64,000 nucleotides of DNA from Ignavibacteriales bacterium (GCA_021740915.1 JAIOYW010000019.1:1-64000); one strand, 5' to 3'; shown: positions 1-9,655, numbered from the stretch's first letter. Program-made: numbers and translations. The notes: a model not told the origin generated them from the sequence alone.

Positions 1-210
1 TATTACAGTTCCTGCTTCTATGTTCAGTACTGTCGGAGCCTCTACATATACATATCCGTCAAGTACATAAACATTGTCTTTTGTCCAGTTTACTGTCCCG
101 CTTGTAGCTGTAATGTCTGCGTCTTTAATCACGATTTCGCTCCTTCCGGATTGTGCTGAAACAAATCCGGCGCTTACGATCAGCAATAACAAGAAAAGGT
201 ATTTTTTCAT
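1..210 (-). CDS. Secreted protein, N-terminal part only (cut by window edge)
   Basis: The reading frame is open from the ATG at 210 to the window edge, giving the first 70 residues. A ribosome binding site (AGGAG) lies 7 bases ahead of the ATG. The protein begins with a clear Sec signal peptide (MKKYLFLLLLIVSAGFVSAQ), followed by short beta-rich stretches with repeated D, V and Y residues, a pattern seen in parallel beta-helix or T9SS cargo proteins. It starts 24 bases after the stop of the TonB receptor and on the same strand, so the two are probably one operon and this may be the receptor's surface partner. The function cannot be named from the fragment. Confidence 0.75.
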   Translation of the reverse strand, partial: MKKYLFLLLLIVSAGFVSAQSGRSEIVIKDADITATSGTVNWTKDNVYVLDGYVYVEAPTVLNIEAGTVI

Positions 211-234
211 CTGTACTCCTAAATTAATTGAAAA

Positions 235-3114
235 TTATAGGGAATAACTAAGCCCCACAGTGAATGATCTTCCGTTGGAATATTCACTGTATGTATATTC
301 TTTCCCTTTGTATTCGATTACGTTTCTGGTCTTGGAATCAAGTATGTTTTTTATTCCAAATTTCATGTCGATCCCTTCATATATCCGCTGCGAAATGTTC
401 AGGTCTAACATTTGTTTCGGCTTCTCATATACGTCCGGTGTTGCGCCGAGTGTTACTTCGGCAAGTCTCTCTCCGGCAACATTATAAAAAAGTCCTGCGG
501 TTGTCCCGCTGTTATTGTTCTGATAAGCCAGTTCAATGTTTACGATATAAGGTGATTGCCCAAAGAGCGGTCTGGATTTTTGTGCTGCAGGATCAAAAAT
601 TTTAATAAGTGTATTGTATTCTTTTTCCGGAATATCAACTTTTGAATAAATAAGACTGAAATTTGTATTCAACAGGAAATTCGAAAGCAGGTCTGTTAAC
701 GTGCCAAGGTTTTTTCTGAACTCAAACTCAGCGCCGAATGAAGTTCCCTTAGGAACATTCTGAAAACTGATAACCTCAGTTGAAGGATTAAACGCACGTT
801 CAATAGGATTAGTAAATATTTTATAAAATGCGCTGACAGCAACAATCTCACCTGGTGCCGGGAACCACTCAAATCTCAAATCGAGATTGTCAATAAGTGT
901 TCTTTCCAGATCAGGATTTCCCAGAAACTGAAAATCGCCAAGGAATTCAAAACTTCTGAAAGGCGCCATTTCTCTGAAATTTGGTCTTGCAAGAGTTTTA
1001 CCGTATGCAAACCTTAAGTTCATATTTTCATTAATGCCATAGATTAAGCTTAATGCCGGGAGTATATCTTCATTATTAAGTTCGCCTTTTTGAACAGAGG
1101 TATCCGCGCTCGCAACTTCCATTGAAGTGGTCTCGTATCTTAAACCTGCAATCATCTTCAAATTCCGGTCAAGCGGCAGTTCAACCATCCCGTAGGCTGC
1201 CGATACAATCTGGTCACCTGTATAATTGTTTCTTAAAGCCGAAGCATCAAAAAGATAATTTCCGAAATAATACCTGTTCCTTACTGAATCAATTCGAATA
1301 ATTCCGGACTGATTAACAAAATATTCCTCCGGGTCACCATTATAATGAGCCCCTCCGGCATTCCTGATTTCAAAACGCCTCTCATTAAACTCCCTCCCGA
1401 TTTCAGTAAACGAAGTACCGAATTTTATTTTTGCCTGGAGATCGCTCCATTGCTTAAAAGGCAGTGAAAAATCTGCTTTGAAGCTTCGGTTATCTTCCTG
1501 AAGTGTTCTGAAAAACCTTGTAGGTGCGTTGTAATTGTTAATGCTTATTGCAAAAGAAGTATCATCATCTTCGATCAGATAATCGTTACTGAAAAATCTC
1601 AGGTCAGGTTCGTCCTGTTCAGAGTTACTCATAGTGCCTGTCCAGTCAACTCTCAATCCGAAGAATTCAGGGAACATGTGTTCACCGGAAGCCTGGTATG
1701 TCCTCAGACTTCTTTCTGTAAAAAGAAGGCTGCGTGTTTCGTAAACGGGATTCTCGCCAAGCTGATCGGGCCACTTACCGGTTTGATATCTTGATATCGA
1801 TTCGCCGCTCTGTGAAATAATTGCCTTTACGCTTAAATCGTGATTGGGATGCACTTTATATGCCAGATTAACGAGTCCCCCCCACAATGCTTCTTCTGAG
1901 GCTTTTGCATCCTTTAACAGCATATAATTATTTAGTTCATCTGCTGTTTCAACAGGTCCGGCAAGTTCCCACCGACCAACACTGCCATTGTCGTAATATG
2001 AATAACCTCTCATATAGCTTAGACTGGCAACATACCCGAACGGACCTCCAAAAATATTTTCCTGATTACCAAAAGAAATCGAAAAGTTCTGATTTAACGG
2101 CGCTTTTTTTGTAACTGTCCACATCTGTGGATTCAGCATCCCTGAAATTCGATCAAGCTCGGCTGCTTTTTCAGCATCACTTCTCGATTCATTAGGTGTT
2201 GGAATTTTATAATCGCCATCTGTTAATTGACCGGGTAAAGATCTTGATCCGTCATCATAACCAAGCCAGTCATTATTCCCGCCGGAATAAGTAAGAAAAT
2301 TGGTATTGAAGGATGTGTTTGAGTTATAACTTGAAGCCGTAGATATTTTAAATGACATTTTTTCCGGATAATTTCTTGTGCCGACATCAACTATACCGCC
2401 TGAAAAATTTCCGGGTTTATCTGGCGTGAAAGATTTTACAGTAGTAATATTGTCGAGAAGATTTGATGGGAGAAGATCGAGATTAAATGATCTTTTATCC
2501 GGATCTGCGCTTGGTAATTCAGTTCCATTCATATGAGTGCTCGAGTATCTGTCACCCAGACCCCGCACATAAACATATTTACCGCCAACGACGGAGGCGC
2601 CTGTAATCTTCGAAACTGCATCAGCCGCATTTCCCGAACCTGATCTGCTGATCATTTCGGCACTTATTGCATCACTTACTGAAAGTGATTTCTGCCTTTT
2701 AATAAGAAGAGAAGCTTCATTATCAACAGCTAATTTTGCTGTTATTACAACCTCTTCAGTCTGAAAGGATTCCGGTAAAAGCGTCACATCAATTTTTACG
2801 GTTTCATCTTTATTAATTATTACTTCCGTTACGCTTTTCTTTGAATATCCAATCATTGAAAAAACTAATGTATGTTCACCCGGCTCAACGCCTTGAATGA
2901 TGTATATTCCATCTATGTCAGTTGCTGCACCAATGTTTTTGCCTTCTATAAAAACGTTGACTCCAATCAGAGTACCGCCGTTTTCGCCGTCAAACACTCT
3001 TCCGGTGACTTTTCCCTGAGCAAAAAGTGATGACGTTAGTAAAAGTAATACGAGTAGTTCTCTGACCCGAAGTTTGATCGCAACCCACCATTGGTTTTGA
3101 AAGTTTGAAAACAT
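235..3114 (-). CDS. TonB-dependent outer membrane receptor with CarboxypepD_reg-like domain
   Basis: This 959-residue protein is an outer-membrane beta-barrel that should import a ligand using TonB energy. After a signal peptide (about residues 15-33) comes a carboxypeptidase-regulatory-like Ig domain (about 35-115, GKVTGRVFDGENGGTLIGVN), then a plug domain (about 135-250) with the typical YVYVRGLGDRYSSTHMNG segment. The rest is barrel, ending in an aromatic-rich last strand (FTVGLSYSL). AGGAG lies 6 bases before the ATG at 3114 and fixes the start. There is no SusD neighbour; the only downstream partner is the secreted protein cut by the window edge. The substrate is unknown. Confidence 0.9.
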   Translation of the reverse strand: MFSNFQNQWWVAIKLRVRELLVLLLLTSSLFAQGKVTGRVFDGENGGTLIGVNVFIEGKNIGAATDIDGIYIIQGVEPGEHTLVFSMIGYSKKSVTEVIINKDETVKIDVTLLPESFQTEEVVITAKLAVDNEASLLIKRQKSLSVSDAISAEMISRSGSGNAADAVSKITGASVVGGKYVYVRGLGDRYSSTHMNGTELPSADPDKRSFNLDLLPSNLLDNITTVKSFTPDKPGNFSGGIVDVGTRNYPEKMSFKISTASSYNSNTSFNTNFLTYSGGNNDWLGYDDGSRSLPGQLTDGDYKIPTPNESRSDAEKAAELDRISGMLNPQMWTVTKKAPLNQNFSISFGNQENIFGGPFGYVASLSYMRGYSYYDNGSVGRWELAGPVETADELNNYMLLKDAKASEEALWGGLVNLAYKVHPNHDLSVKAIISQSGESISRYQTGKWPDQLGENPVYETRSLLFTERSLRTYQASGEHMFPEFFGLRVDWTGTMSNSEQDEPDLRFFSNDYLIEDDDTSFAISINNYNAPTRFFRTLQEDNRSFKADFSLPFKQWSDLQAKIKFGTSFTEIGREFNERRFEIRNAGGAHYNGDPEEYFVNQSGIIRIDSVRNRYYFGNYLFDASALRNNYTGDQIVSAAYGMVELPLDRNLKMIAGLRYETTSMEVASADTSVQKGELNNEDILPALSLIYGINENMNLRFAYGKTLARPNFREMAPFRSFEFLGDFQFLGNPDLERTLIDNLDLRFEWFPAPGEIVAVSAFYKIFTNPIERAFNPSTEVISFQNVPKGTSFGAEFEFRKNLGTLTDLLSNFLLNTNFSLIYSKVDIPEKEYNTLIKIFDPAAQKSRPLFGQSPYIVNIELAYQNNNSGTTAGLFYNVAGERLAEVTLGATPDVYEKPKQMLDLNISQRIYEGIDMKFGIKNILDSKTRNVIEYKGKEYTYSEYSNGRSFTVGLSYSL

Positions 3115-3235
3115 TTTTTCTCCTAAATATTAATTCAGCCTACGTTTCAAACTTAAAATGCAGATGTTACGAAATTGTTAAGATGGGTTTAAGGAATTGT
3201 AAAGATTTTTCTGATGGAGGAGGTAGTGAGGATGT

Positions 3236-4039
3236 TTATTTGATGATCAGTTCATTCCTCTTTTCTCTGATAAGAACTGATTCAATAAATTCTAATACGT
3301 ACTGGTGAGCTTCGGTACCATTTCCATTTACATTGACCGGCTTACCAAAATGGATCACTACTTTTTTATTTGGATCGATTTTTCCGAAGTCCTTGATTAG
3401 TTTACCATTTCCCCATGCATCTGATATTATGGCAACCGGTATGATCGGTACATCGGCTCTCTTAGCGAGTTTAACTCCAAGTGTATTAAATTCTGCGGGA
3501 ATAAATCTGCTGCTTCTTGTCCTTTGCGGAAATATTATTACCGATCTGCCATCTCTCAGACGCACTTCGCCTTCAGTGAAAACGATGTTCAGGTCTTCCC
3601 GGGGATTGCTGCGGCCAACAACAACAGGATGTCTTGCCCCGGTTACCGGTCCGAAAAAAGGATAATTAAGTAATTCCTGCTTCATAACAAAAACGACTGG
3701 TTTATTCGGCTGGATTAGACATGGCAGTACAACTGTCTCAAGTGAACTCATATGGTTCCCAATAAAGACAGCAGGACCATTGAAGCTGCGTATATTATTT
3801 AGTCCCTCAACAGATAATTTTAGTCCGGCAGCCTCAAGATCATCCAGCATATTAAAAGAAGAAATACTCCAGTTTTTCCCGTTGTAATTATTCTTTTTTA
3901 CTATGCTGTGTGCTTTAATTATTGTTCTCACCATCCCGCTGTAAAACCGCAGCGAAGGAAATAACGAACGACGGTTTCCCGGGGTAGAGTATCCGGCAGA
4001 ACTTAAAATACTGTCAAAAAATTTATCTTGTCTATCCAT
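3236..4039 (-). CDS. PlsC-like 1-acyl-sn-glycerol-3-phosphate acyltransferase
   Basis: This predicted phospholipid acyltransferase transfers an acyl chain to lysophosphatidate or a related acceptor at the inner membrane. The catalytic motif is NHMSSLE, so the usual HX4D reads HX4E, a variant I know from some PlsC-like subfamilies. Further along are FPQRTRSS, matching the FPEGTRS block, and VPIIPVAI. The longer frame would start with TTG inside the tRNA-Glu gene, so I place the start at the ATG at 4039 (MDRQDKFFDS, 267 residues), although no strong ribosome binding site precedes it. It lies about 70 bases downstream of the tRNA cluster on the same strand and may share its transcript. Confidence 0.8.
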   Translation of the reverse strand: MDRQDKFFDSILSSAGYSTPGNRRSLFPSLRFYSGMVRTIIKAHSIVKKNNYNGKNWSISSFNMLDDLEAAGLKLSVEGLNNIRSFNGPAVFIGNHMSSLETVVLPCLIQPNKPVVFVMKQELLNYPFFGPVTGARHPVVVGRSNPREDLNIVFTEGEVRLRDGRSVIIFPQRTRSSRFIPAEFNTLGVKLAKRADVPIIPVAIISDAWGNGKLIKDFGKIDPNKKVVIHFGKPVNVNGNGTEAHQYVLEFIESVLIREKRNELIIK

Positions 4040-4111
4040 AAATGAACTAAAAATAAAAGAAGAATATAATAATAATTCAATGATTATTAAAGAGGCTTGG
4101 AGGAGAGAATG

Positions 4112-4185
4112 TGACCCCAACGGGGCTCGAACCCGTACTCTTAGCCTTGAAAGGGCTATGTGTTAACCAGTTACACCATGGGGCC
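4112..4185 (-). tRNA. tRNA-Glu (anticodon TTC), copy 1
   Basis: On the minus strand the sequence folds as a full cloverleaf. The acceptor stem is GGCCCCA/TGGGGTC, the anticodon loop is CTTTCAA (anticodon TTC) and the T arm contains GGGTTCGAGCCCC. CCA is not encoded. It is identical over its length to the copy at 4242. Confidence 0.95.
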
Positions 4186-4241
4186 TGGTTTCATTAAAAT
4201 CTTTGTATCGTTATTTTTTACAGATGTGATAGCTGAAAGTG

Positions 4242-4315
4242 TGACCCCAACGGGGCTCGAACCCGTACTCTTAGCCTTGAAAGGGCTATGTGTTAACCAG
4301 TTACACCATGGGGCC
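4242..4315 (-). tRNA. tRNA-Glu (anticodon TTC), copy 2
   Basis: This is an identical copy of the tRNA-Glu at 4112, offset by exactly 130 bases. The acceptor, anticodon (TTC) and T arms are the same. The flanking bases differ between copies, so only the tRNA itself is conserved. Confidence 0.95.
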
Positions 4316-4333
4316 GTAAAGGAAAGTGTTTCG

Positions 4334-4408
4334 GGTGAGAGATGGGACTTGAACCCACGGCCTTCTGGGCCACAACCAGACGCTCTAACCAACTGAGCTA
4401 CACTCACC
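4334..4408 (-). tRNA. tRNA-His (anticodon GTG)
   Basis: The anticodon loop TTGTGGC gives anticodon GTG. The gene shows the histidine identity pair: an extra 5' G (G-1) opposite discriminator C73. The acceptor stem GTGAGTG/CTCTCAC has one T-T mismatch. The D arm is GCTCAGTTGGTTAGAGC. Confidence 0.95.
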
Positions 4409-4415
4409 ATGTTTG

Positions 4416-4489
4416 TACGCCCGAGTGGACTCGAACCACTAACCTACAGCTTAGAAGGCTGTTGCTCTATCCTATTGAGCTACGAGCGC
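4416..4489 (-). tRNA. tRNA-Arg (anticodon TCT)
   Basis: The anticodon stem-loop ACAGC-CTTCTAA-GCTGT gives anticodon TCT. The acceptor GCGCTCG pairs with CGGGCGT using G-T wobbles, and the T arm is AGTGGTTCGAGTCCACT. It lies 7 bases upstream of tRNA-His on the same strand. Confidence 0.94.
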
Positions 4490-4562
4490 ATCGTAGTCCT
4501 AAATTTATATATTTCCTGAATAAATGGAAAGATCTTAACGAATAAAATCAAAGAACATTTTG

Positions 4563-4637
4563 TCGGGGCAGCAGGATTCGAACCTGCGACCTCCTGCTCC
4601 CAAAGCAGGCGCGCTAGCCGGGCTACGCTATGCCCCG
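4563..4637 (-). tRNA. tRNA-Pro (anticodon TGG)
   Basis: The acceptor CGGGGCA/TGCCCCG and the anticodon stem-loop CCTGC-TTTGGGA-GCAGG identify proline (TGG). It is the first gene of the five-tRNA minus-strand cluster (Pro, Arg, His, Glu, Glu). CCA is not encoded. Confidence 0.95.
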
Positions 4638-4797
4638 TAAAATTTCTATACAGACTGGTAAAAATAAGTTAATTTTTTCTAAAAGTCAATCTGAAAATAT
4701 TACTTCCAAACAACAAACCGCTAATTATGGTTTTAGCCAGCAAACAAAATACATGGATCGATTGTGAAAATCCCGGAGTATTATAAAAACGCATAAA

Positions 4798-6627
4798 TTA
4801 TTTAATACCGGTCATCCGGATCACTACATCATCCCAGAAACCGGACGAAATCTCTTCTCCGGGTACACCGGTATCGAAATGGATTTTCATGATTTCTGCA
4901 TTCGGAGGTGCTGCTATATCCTCCAACTTAACTATCTTCCATTTTTTCTCAAAATGCGCCTTCACAGAAACTTCAGATATCCATTTTGCATCCTTGTCAT
5001 AAAACAAAAGGATAAGCCGCTGAGGTTTTATTCCCTCAAAATGTTTGTACCATGCTTTTACTTCATAGATAGCGCCCGGAAATGTCTGGATAAACTGTTC
5101 GGCTGTTGACCGTGAACCTGCGACACACGATAAATGGAGCGAATTTGAACCAAGTTTTTGTTCTTTCTGTGAAATATTTGCTTCACCACCCCCATCCGCT
5201 GATACTTTCCAGTTCAGGAATCGTCTGTCTCTCTCAGCCCACTCCTTCACAAGTATATCCTCAAAACCTAAATTTCTTGGGGCAGATATTTTTTTAATCT
5301 TTTTTCCGTTATCTGAAGTCCAAATACCGAATTCATTTCTGTTGAGTTTTAATCCCTTAAAAAATCCGGATCTGATAGACCAGATTGAATCCTGATTATT
5401 CGATGCAACAATAAACCTTCGTCCGCCCCAGTCAATAAGCCGTGCCCTCGATCCACCTTTGCCAATGGCTGCGAGTTTTCCTCCCTGCTCGAAAATTGAA
5501 CGATACATATTTAGCTCTTTGGCAAGATCAAGACTAATGTCCCATTCGAGATCATTAATAAGTTTTCTGCCCTCACTGTATATCATTACTCCCGATGAAC
5601 CCCTTGAAATAGCGGTGAACGCCTGCCTTCTCATCCCTTGCCTGAACTCCTCATCAGAAGCTGTACGATATCTTTTTTTCTCAGCAGTTATCCAGGGCCA
5701 GATCGGTTTTGTCGAATCAACCTCTCTAAGCCAGTCAACTATCTCACCGATTTTGGCCGGATTGGCAGAAGTTGCTCCGTAGGAATTGAGCCCGATTATA
5801 TCACATGCGGATAAATATTCGCGATAGGCAGTTTTAACGTTCGTTTCTTCATTAATGGAACTGTACTGAAAAGTTCTGTCATTATACTTCGGCTCATTAT
5901 TCGGCGGCATTGGATATTTGGCGCGATCTGCTTTTGATTTCTGCTCATAAATCAACATGTTGCCGGTTATTGGCGCTAAATCGACATATGTAAAATGCCC
6001 TTTGGATTTATTCCTTTTATGGAGTATCTCAAGAAAATTTCCATAAAAAGTCCAGGAACCATTCATTCCTGCATCTGGTTCATCAGCCAGAAAAAGTACA
6101 AAATCGCCCCGGTTTCTAGTCAGGTCAATAAGCTTATCCACCCGTGCAGACATACTCCCGAATTTCCTTTCCCGCTCAGCAGCTTTTGCCTGATCTTCCG
6201 GACCTATAAACCATCCATCATCCGAAGGCTTAGGAAAAGTGTTATAATTTGTATCCCTTCGCATATAATAATTCAGATACCCCATTCCGGAAAGGAAAAG
6301 GCAATCGTATTCTTTTGGATCAGACTGAAAATATTCGGGCCAGACATCCGGATAGGTATTAAACAATACTGTAAATATCTCCCGGGAGCTTGTGAATTCA
6401 TCTTCGGACGGGAATCTTGGAGAAGCTGACCTGGAATTCGGCCAAAGTTGAAGATTAGTGCCAATAGCAAAAAACTTACTGTATTCGTTCTCGCCGTTCT
6501 TTTTTCTGGCTAAAAATGCGGTGTTCCCGGATTGAATATTTCTGAACTGCGACTGGAGAATCTGTCCCGTGACCTCAGTAACACAAAAAGCAGCCGCCAG
6601 TATTAAAACAAATAATTTTTCTCTCAT
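4798..6627 (-). CDS. Exported TIM-barrel glycosidase-like protein with C-terminal jelly-roll domain
   Basis: I do not recognise a named family. After a signal peptide (MREKLFVLILAAAFCVTEVTG), the middle of the protein looks like a glycoside hydrolase TIM barrel: FVLFLADEPDAG, where DEP would sit at a strand-4-type acid position, then IIGLNSYG and KPIWPWITAE, a possible second carboxylate. From about residue 470 there is a beta-sandwich resembling CBM4/9-type carbohydrate-binding modules. Two upstream ATGs are possible; the one at 6627 is best because GGAG sits 7 bases ahead of it, giving 609 residues. Unlike its neighbours it has no T9SS sorting tail, so it should stay in the periplasm or be released another way. 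Confidence 0.65.
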   Translation of the reverse strand: MREKLFVLILAAAFCVTEVTGQILQSQFRNIQSGNTAFLARKKNGENEYSKFFAIGTNLQLWPNSRSASPRFPSEDEFTSSREIFTVLFNTYPDVWPEYFQSDPKEYDCLFLSGMGYLNYYMRRDTNYNTFPKPSDDGWFIGPEDQAKAAERERKFGSMSARVDKLIDLTRNRGDFVLFLADEPDAGMNGSWTFYGNFLEILHKRNKSKGHFTYVDLAPITGNMLIYEQKSKADRAKYPMPPNNEPKYNDRTFQYSSINEETNVKTAYREYLSACDIIGLNSYGATSANPAKIGEIVDWLREVDSTKPIWPWITAEKKRYRTASDEEFRQGMRRQAFTAISRGSSGVMIYSEGRKLINDLEWDISLDLAKELNMYRSIFEQGGKLAAIGKGGSRARLIDWGGRRFIVASNNQDSIWSIRSGFFKGLKLNRNEFGIWTSDNGKKIKKISAPRNLGFEDILVKEWAERDRRFLNWKVSADGGGEANISQKEQKLGSNSLHLSCVAGSRSTAEQFIQTFPGAIYEVKAWYKHFEGIKPQRLILLFYDKDAKWISEVSVKAHFEKKWKIVKLEDIAAPPNAEIMKIHFDTGVPGEEISSGFWDDVVIRMTGIK

Positions 6628-6735
6628 CTCCATACTCCGGACAAATAATACTTGAAAGATGTTAATCATTACAAAATTAAATAATTCCGGATCAAAAAGA
6701 CTCCTCCCAAACTTTTAACTTCAAATACTTCCCCC

Positions 6736-6815
6736 CTGACAAACTTTCCACTTGACAAACTTTCCAACTTGACAAACTTTCCAACTTGATAAACTTTCCA
6801 CTTGACAAACTTTCT
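6736..6815. repeat. Five-copy 16-17 bp tandem repeat (TTGACAAACTTTCCA)
   Basis: Five near-identical units with core TGACAAACTTTCC start at about 6737, 6753, 6770, 6787 and 6803. The array fills the gap between the stop of one exported-protein gene and the start of the next. No protein reading frame crosses it. Copy number may vary between strains. Confidence 0.85.
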
Positions 6816-6829
6816 TACTTCCCTACTCC

Positions 6830-9655
6830 CTACTTGATCAGCATCATCTTCCTTGCATCCCTGAATACCGAGCCATCCTCTCCGGCTGCCTCAATCCTGT
6901 AAAAATAGACTCCGCTCGATAAATTACCTGCGTCAAATTCAAACTGATGTTTCCCGGGATTTCTTTTTTCATTTAGGAGCACTGATACCTCACTCCCAAG
7001 AAAATCAAAAACACTAAGTTTCACATGGCTGTTCATTTTGAGTTCAAATTTTATGACAGTTGAGGGGTTAAAAGGATTCGGATAATTCTGACTTAGTGAA
7101 AAATGAGAAGGGACCTCACCCTGGGAATTCACGACGCCTGTTACTTCACCGTTGTCATAAAAGTATTTTAATTTCTGAGCTATTTCTTTCAAAGCAAAAA
7201 CGCTGTTCAGGTTGCTGTTTCCGCGTGCAAAGAACACGGCATAAACAATTTCCTGAGTATCGGCCGGAGCCATATTAAAAGGTCCCATTGACATCAGAGT
7301 TCTGTGATCAGTGAAATAACGGTCATCGATCCATCCTGCACCTGTAGAGGGATCCCCGGAAAGACAAAATTTCGTCGGCGACCCTGTAACGGGATTGATA
7401 AATTCGGTTCCATCCCAGATAATCCCTTGTAAATTATTGTACATTTCCTTTGTCCCCTTGTAAACCCCCATATCCGGGTCATCATAAACCATATCTGCAC
7501 CTAAATAAAAGACAAATGATGTCATCGGCAGATTTTTGTGATCAGGCAAAATTCTGTCGTCATATCTGGCAGTGTCCCCGGGAGAAGAAACGAATGGTCC
7601 CTGGAGGATAACCCGGCCTATTGCCGGAGGATTCAAGCCGTAATAGCCATTATCATTGTTAACTGAATTGTACATATATCCCAAATCAAGAGTGGTATCG
7701 CAGCCTGCAAAATCATCCCAGGGATCGCCCAGGTCATCGTCGGACCATAAACCGAAATACATATCATTTAAAGATAATTGAGATTTATTTATTATGCGTA
7801 CCCGCTTGAAAATCGCATCTTTCAGATAGTTTTCCGTATCGTATGCATAAATTGTTGTCTGAACCTGCAATGGAAGAGCCGGTGAGCCGTATAGAAGTGT
7901 TGATCTTGCATTATCATTTGCGTGAGATGTGTAATACATGATCTCATCACCATATCTCTTCGGTGAGTCAGTATCCGGTTCATATATACTATTTCCATTA
8001 TTATCCAAAAACGGCGCCCCGGCTTCTGCAGGCCAGTTATCGTGATTGTACTGATACTTGTCTCTTTCATCACCTGCCGGCAGATTTTCCCAATCCTTTT
8101 TAATGCGGAAAAGTTGATACTTACCCAGGTATGGTGAGCTGTTACTTCCATCAGGATTAATTTCCCCCGGCATCAGCCCACCACGGAAAGTTGATCCATG
8201 CACAAATTTCTGATCATTTTGTAAACCACCGATCAGTACTCCATCGCAGAATACAGCTCCAATGGTAGCATTTTCTCCACCAGGCCAAAAAAGACCTGCC
8301 CCGGTCGTGTTCGGATCTCTCGCACTGAGTCCGTTATTATTAAACCAGCATTTGATCTCATTCCCGGCAATATAATCTGTGGCATTATAAGGAGCGATCA
8401 CGATATCGCCCTGAGTTTTATCGTAATATTCGGGCGCCTGAGAATCGTTGATCCTGAAACGCAAAGACGCTGAATTTATAAGCCCAATATTAAAATCATA
8501 CTGAAGGTCTGCTGCATCTAAATTTTCGGCAATCATTTGCCAGGTGATACCACCGTTTAAAGAAAATGAGATGTTAACTTTTGCAACCGAATTGTAAGTC
8601 CACTTTATCTTCTGATCATCAAAGGCATTTAATCCGTCACCCGCAAACGGTGATGTTATGCGAAGGGATTTTAAAGCGCCATCTGAATGCAACCTTGCAA
8701 GATAAGCTTTACCTGCATAGGAACCAGGGATAACAAGTTTTAAATCAATAGTCTGCAATAAGGTGCCATAGGTAGCATCAAGCGGTGTTTCATTAATTTT
8801 TTCGCCATTTTGATCATAAAAAACCAGCATTTTTAAGTAAGATGGGTACGCCGTGATTCTTCCATCGGATAAAACAGATAGATTCTCAACCAGATTGATC
8901 CCCATTCCGGTATTCCGCTCCCATATCAGCGTACCGGATGTATCGGTCATTAGTAATTTAGTGGTATAATAAGCAACTATCCTGTCCGAGGAATATGGGT
9001 ATATGGAAACAAACTGTTTGTCAGTCCATATACGGCTTATCACATTTCCGTTGGTATCAATTTTCATTATACCCGGTTGTGCGTTTGTATAAAAGTACCC
9101 CTCATTGAAAAATATCTTCGAATTATTCCCAAGCAAATTGTTTTCTACGGTCACAACTTTCTGAGTAATGAGGCTTAGATCGGGCGCTAATTTTCTAAAA
9201 ATCAGCTTTTTGGGGTACTCCGATGAGAACATGATAATACTATTATCCGGAAGTACTGTGATAGAATTGCAGTATTCATCATTTTCTGATGAATAGCTGA
9301 TTGAGCCTGTCACCCCGCCATCCGGGGACAATCGGGTTATTTGCGGACGTTTTTTTTCGAAATCTGTGTTTGTTCCACCAACTAATATTTCACCAGCGGA
9401 TGTAACTTCGATATTATTCCAGAATCCGGAAGTAGGTTTACCGTCGGGAATTTCTTTTGTCCACAGAAAAAAACCTTCATCATCTGTCGAAATTATTTCG
9501 GCAGTACCAGTCCGGTAGTTCAGCAAATAGTATCCGGCTGAACTCTGAACAACTTCATAGGCAACACCTTCTGAAGCGTAAATCCTCTCGAAAGTCGGGT
9601 TTTGCCCAATTAAGACTGAAGTTAATAAAAGGAAAAACCATATTGAGTTTTTCAT
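6830..9655 (-). CDS. T9SS-exported 941-residue cargo protein, duplicate A
   Basis: This is a large exported protein of unknown function. It has a signal peptide (MKNSIWFFLLLTSVLIGQ), then about 330 residues with propeller-like repeats (ITRLSPDGG, KIDTNGNVISRIW). A long central domain follows, rich in D, G, N and Y (NEIKCWFNNNG, GAPFLDNNGN, YFGLWSDDDLGD, PPAIGRVILQGP), a composition common in Ignavibacteria surface proteins. The last 85 residues are a type A T9SS sorting tail beginning NYPNPFNPSTVIKFEL and ending RKMMLIK. GAGG precedes the ATG. The body is near-identical to the next upstream gene, but the sorting tail is clearly different. Confidence 0.85.
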   Translation of the reverse strand: MKNSIWFFLLLTSVLIGQNPTFERIYASEGVAYEVVQSSAGYYLLNYRTGTAEIISTDDEGFFLWTKEIPDGKPTSGFWNNIEVTSAGEILVGGTNTDFEKKRPQITRLSPDGGVTGSISYSSENDEYCNSITVLPDNSIIMFSSEYPKKLIFRKLAPDLSLITQKVVTVENNLLGNNSKIFFNEGYFYTNAQPGIMKIDTNGNVISRIWTDKQFVSIYPYSSDRIVAYYTTKLLMTDTSGTLIWERNTGMGINLVENLSVLSDGRITAYPSYLKMLVFYDQNGEKINETPLDATYGTLLQTIDLKLVIPGSYAGKAYLARLHSDGALKSLRITSPFAGDGLNAFDDQKIKWTYNSVAKVNISFSLNGGITWQMIAENLDAADLQYDFNIGLINSASLRFRINDSQAPEYYDKTQGDIVIAPYNATDYIAGNEIKCWFNNNGLSARDPNTTGAGLFWPGGENATIGAVFCDGVLIGGLQNDQKFVHGSTFRGGLMPGEINPDGSNSSPYLGKYQLFRIKKDWENLPAGDERDKYQYNHDNWPAEAGAPFLDNNGNSIYEPDTDSPKRYGDEIMYYTSHANDNARSTLLYGSPALPLQVQTTIYAYDTENYLKDAIFKRVRIINKSQLSLNDMYFGLWSDDDLGDPWDDFAGCDTTLDLGYMYNSVNNDNGYYGLNPPAIGRVILQGPFVSSPGDTARYDDRILPDHKNLPMTSFVFYLGADMVYDDPDMGVYKGTKEMYNNLQGIIWDGTEFINPVTGSPTKFCLSGDPSTGAGWIDDRYFTDHRTLMSMGPFNMAPADTQEIVYAVFFARGNSNLNSVFALKEIAQKLKYFYDNGEVTGVVNSQGEVPSHFSLSQNYPNPFNPSTVIKFELKMNSHVKLSVFDFLGSEVSVLLNEKRNPGKHQFEFDAGNLSSGVYFYRIEAAGEDGSVFRDARKMMLIK

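Noticed and set aside
4040-4120. Longer N-terminus for the PlsC-like acyltransferase from a TTG at 4120
   Set aside because: The start would lie in the tRNA-Glu 3' end; the ATG at 4039 gives a normal-length enzyme.
4160-4545. Several frames on both strands across the tRNA cluster
   Set aside because: They are translations of tRNA genes and resemble the common spurious proteins annotated over tRNA arrays.
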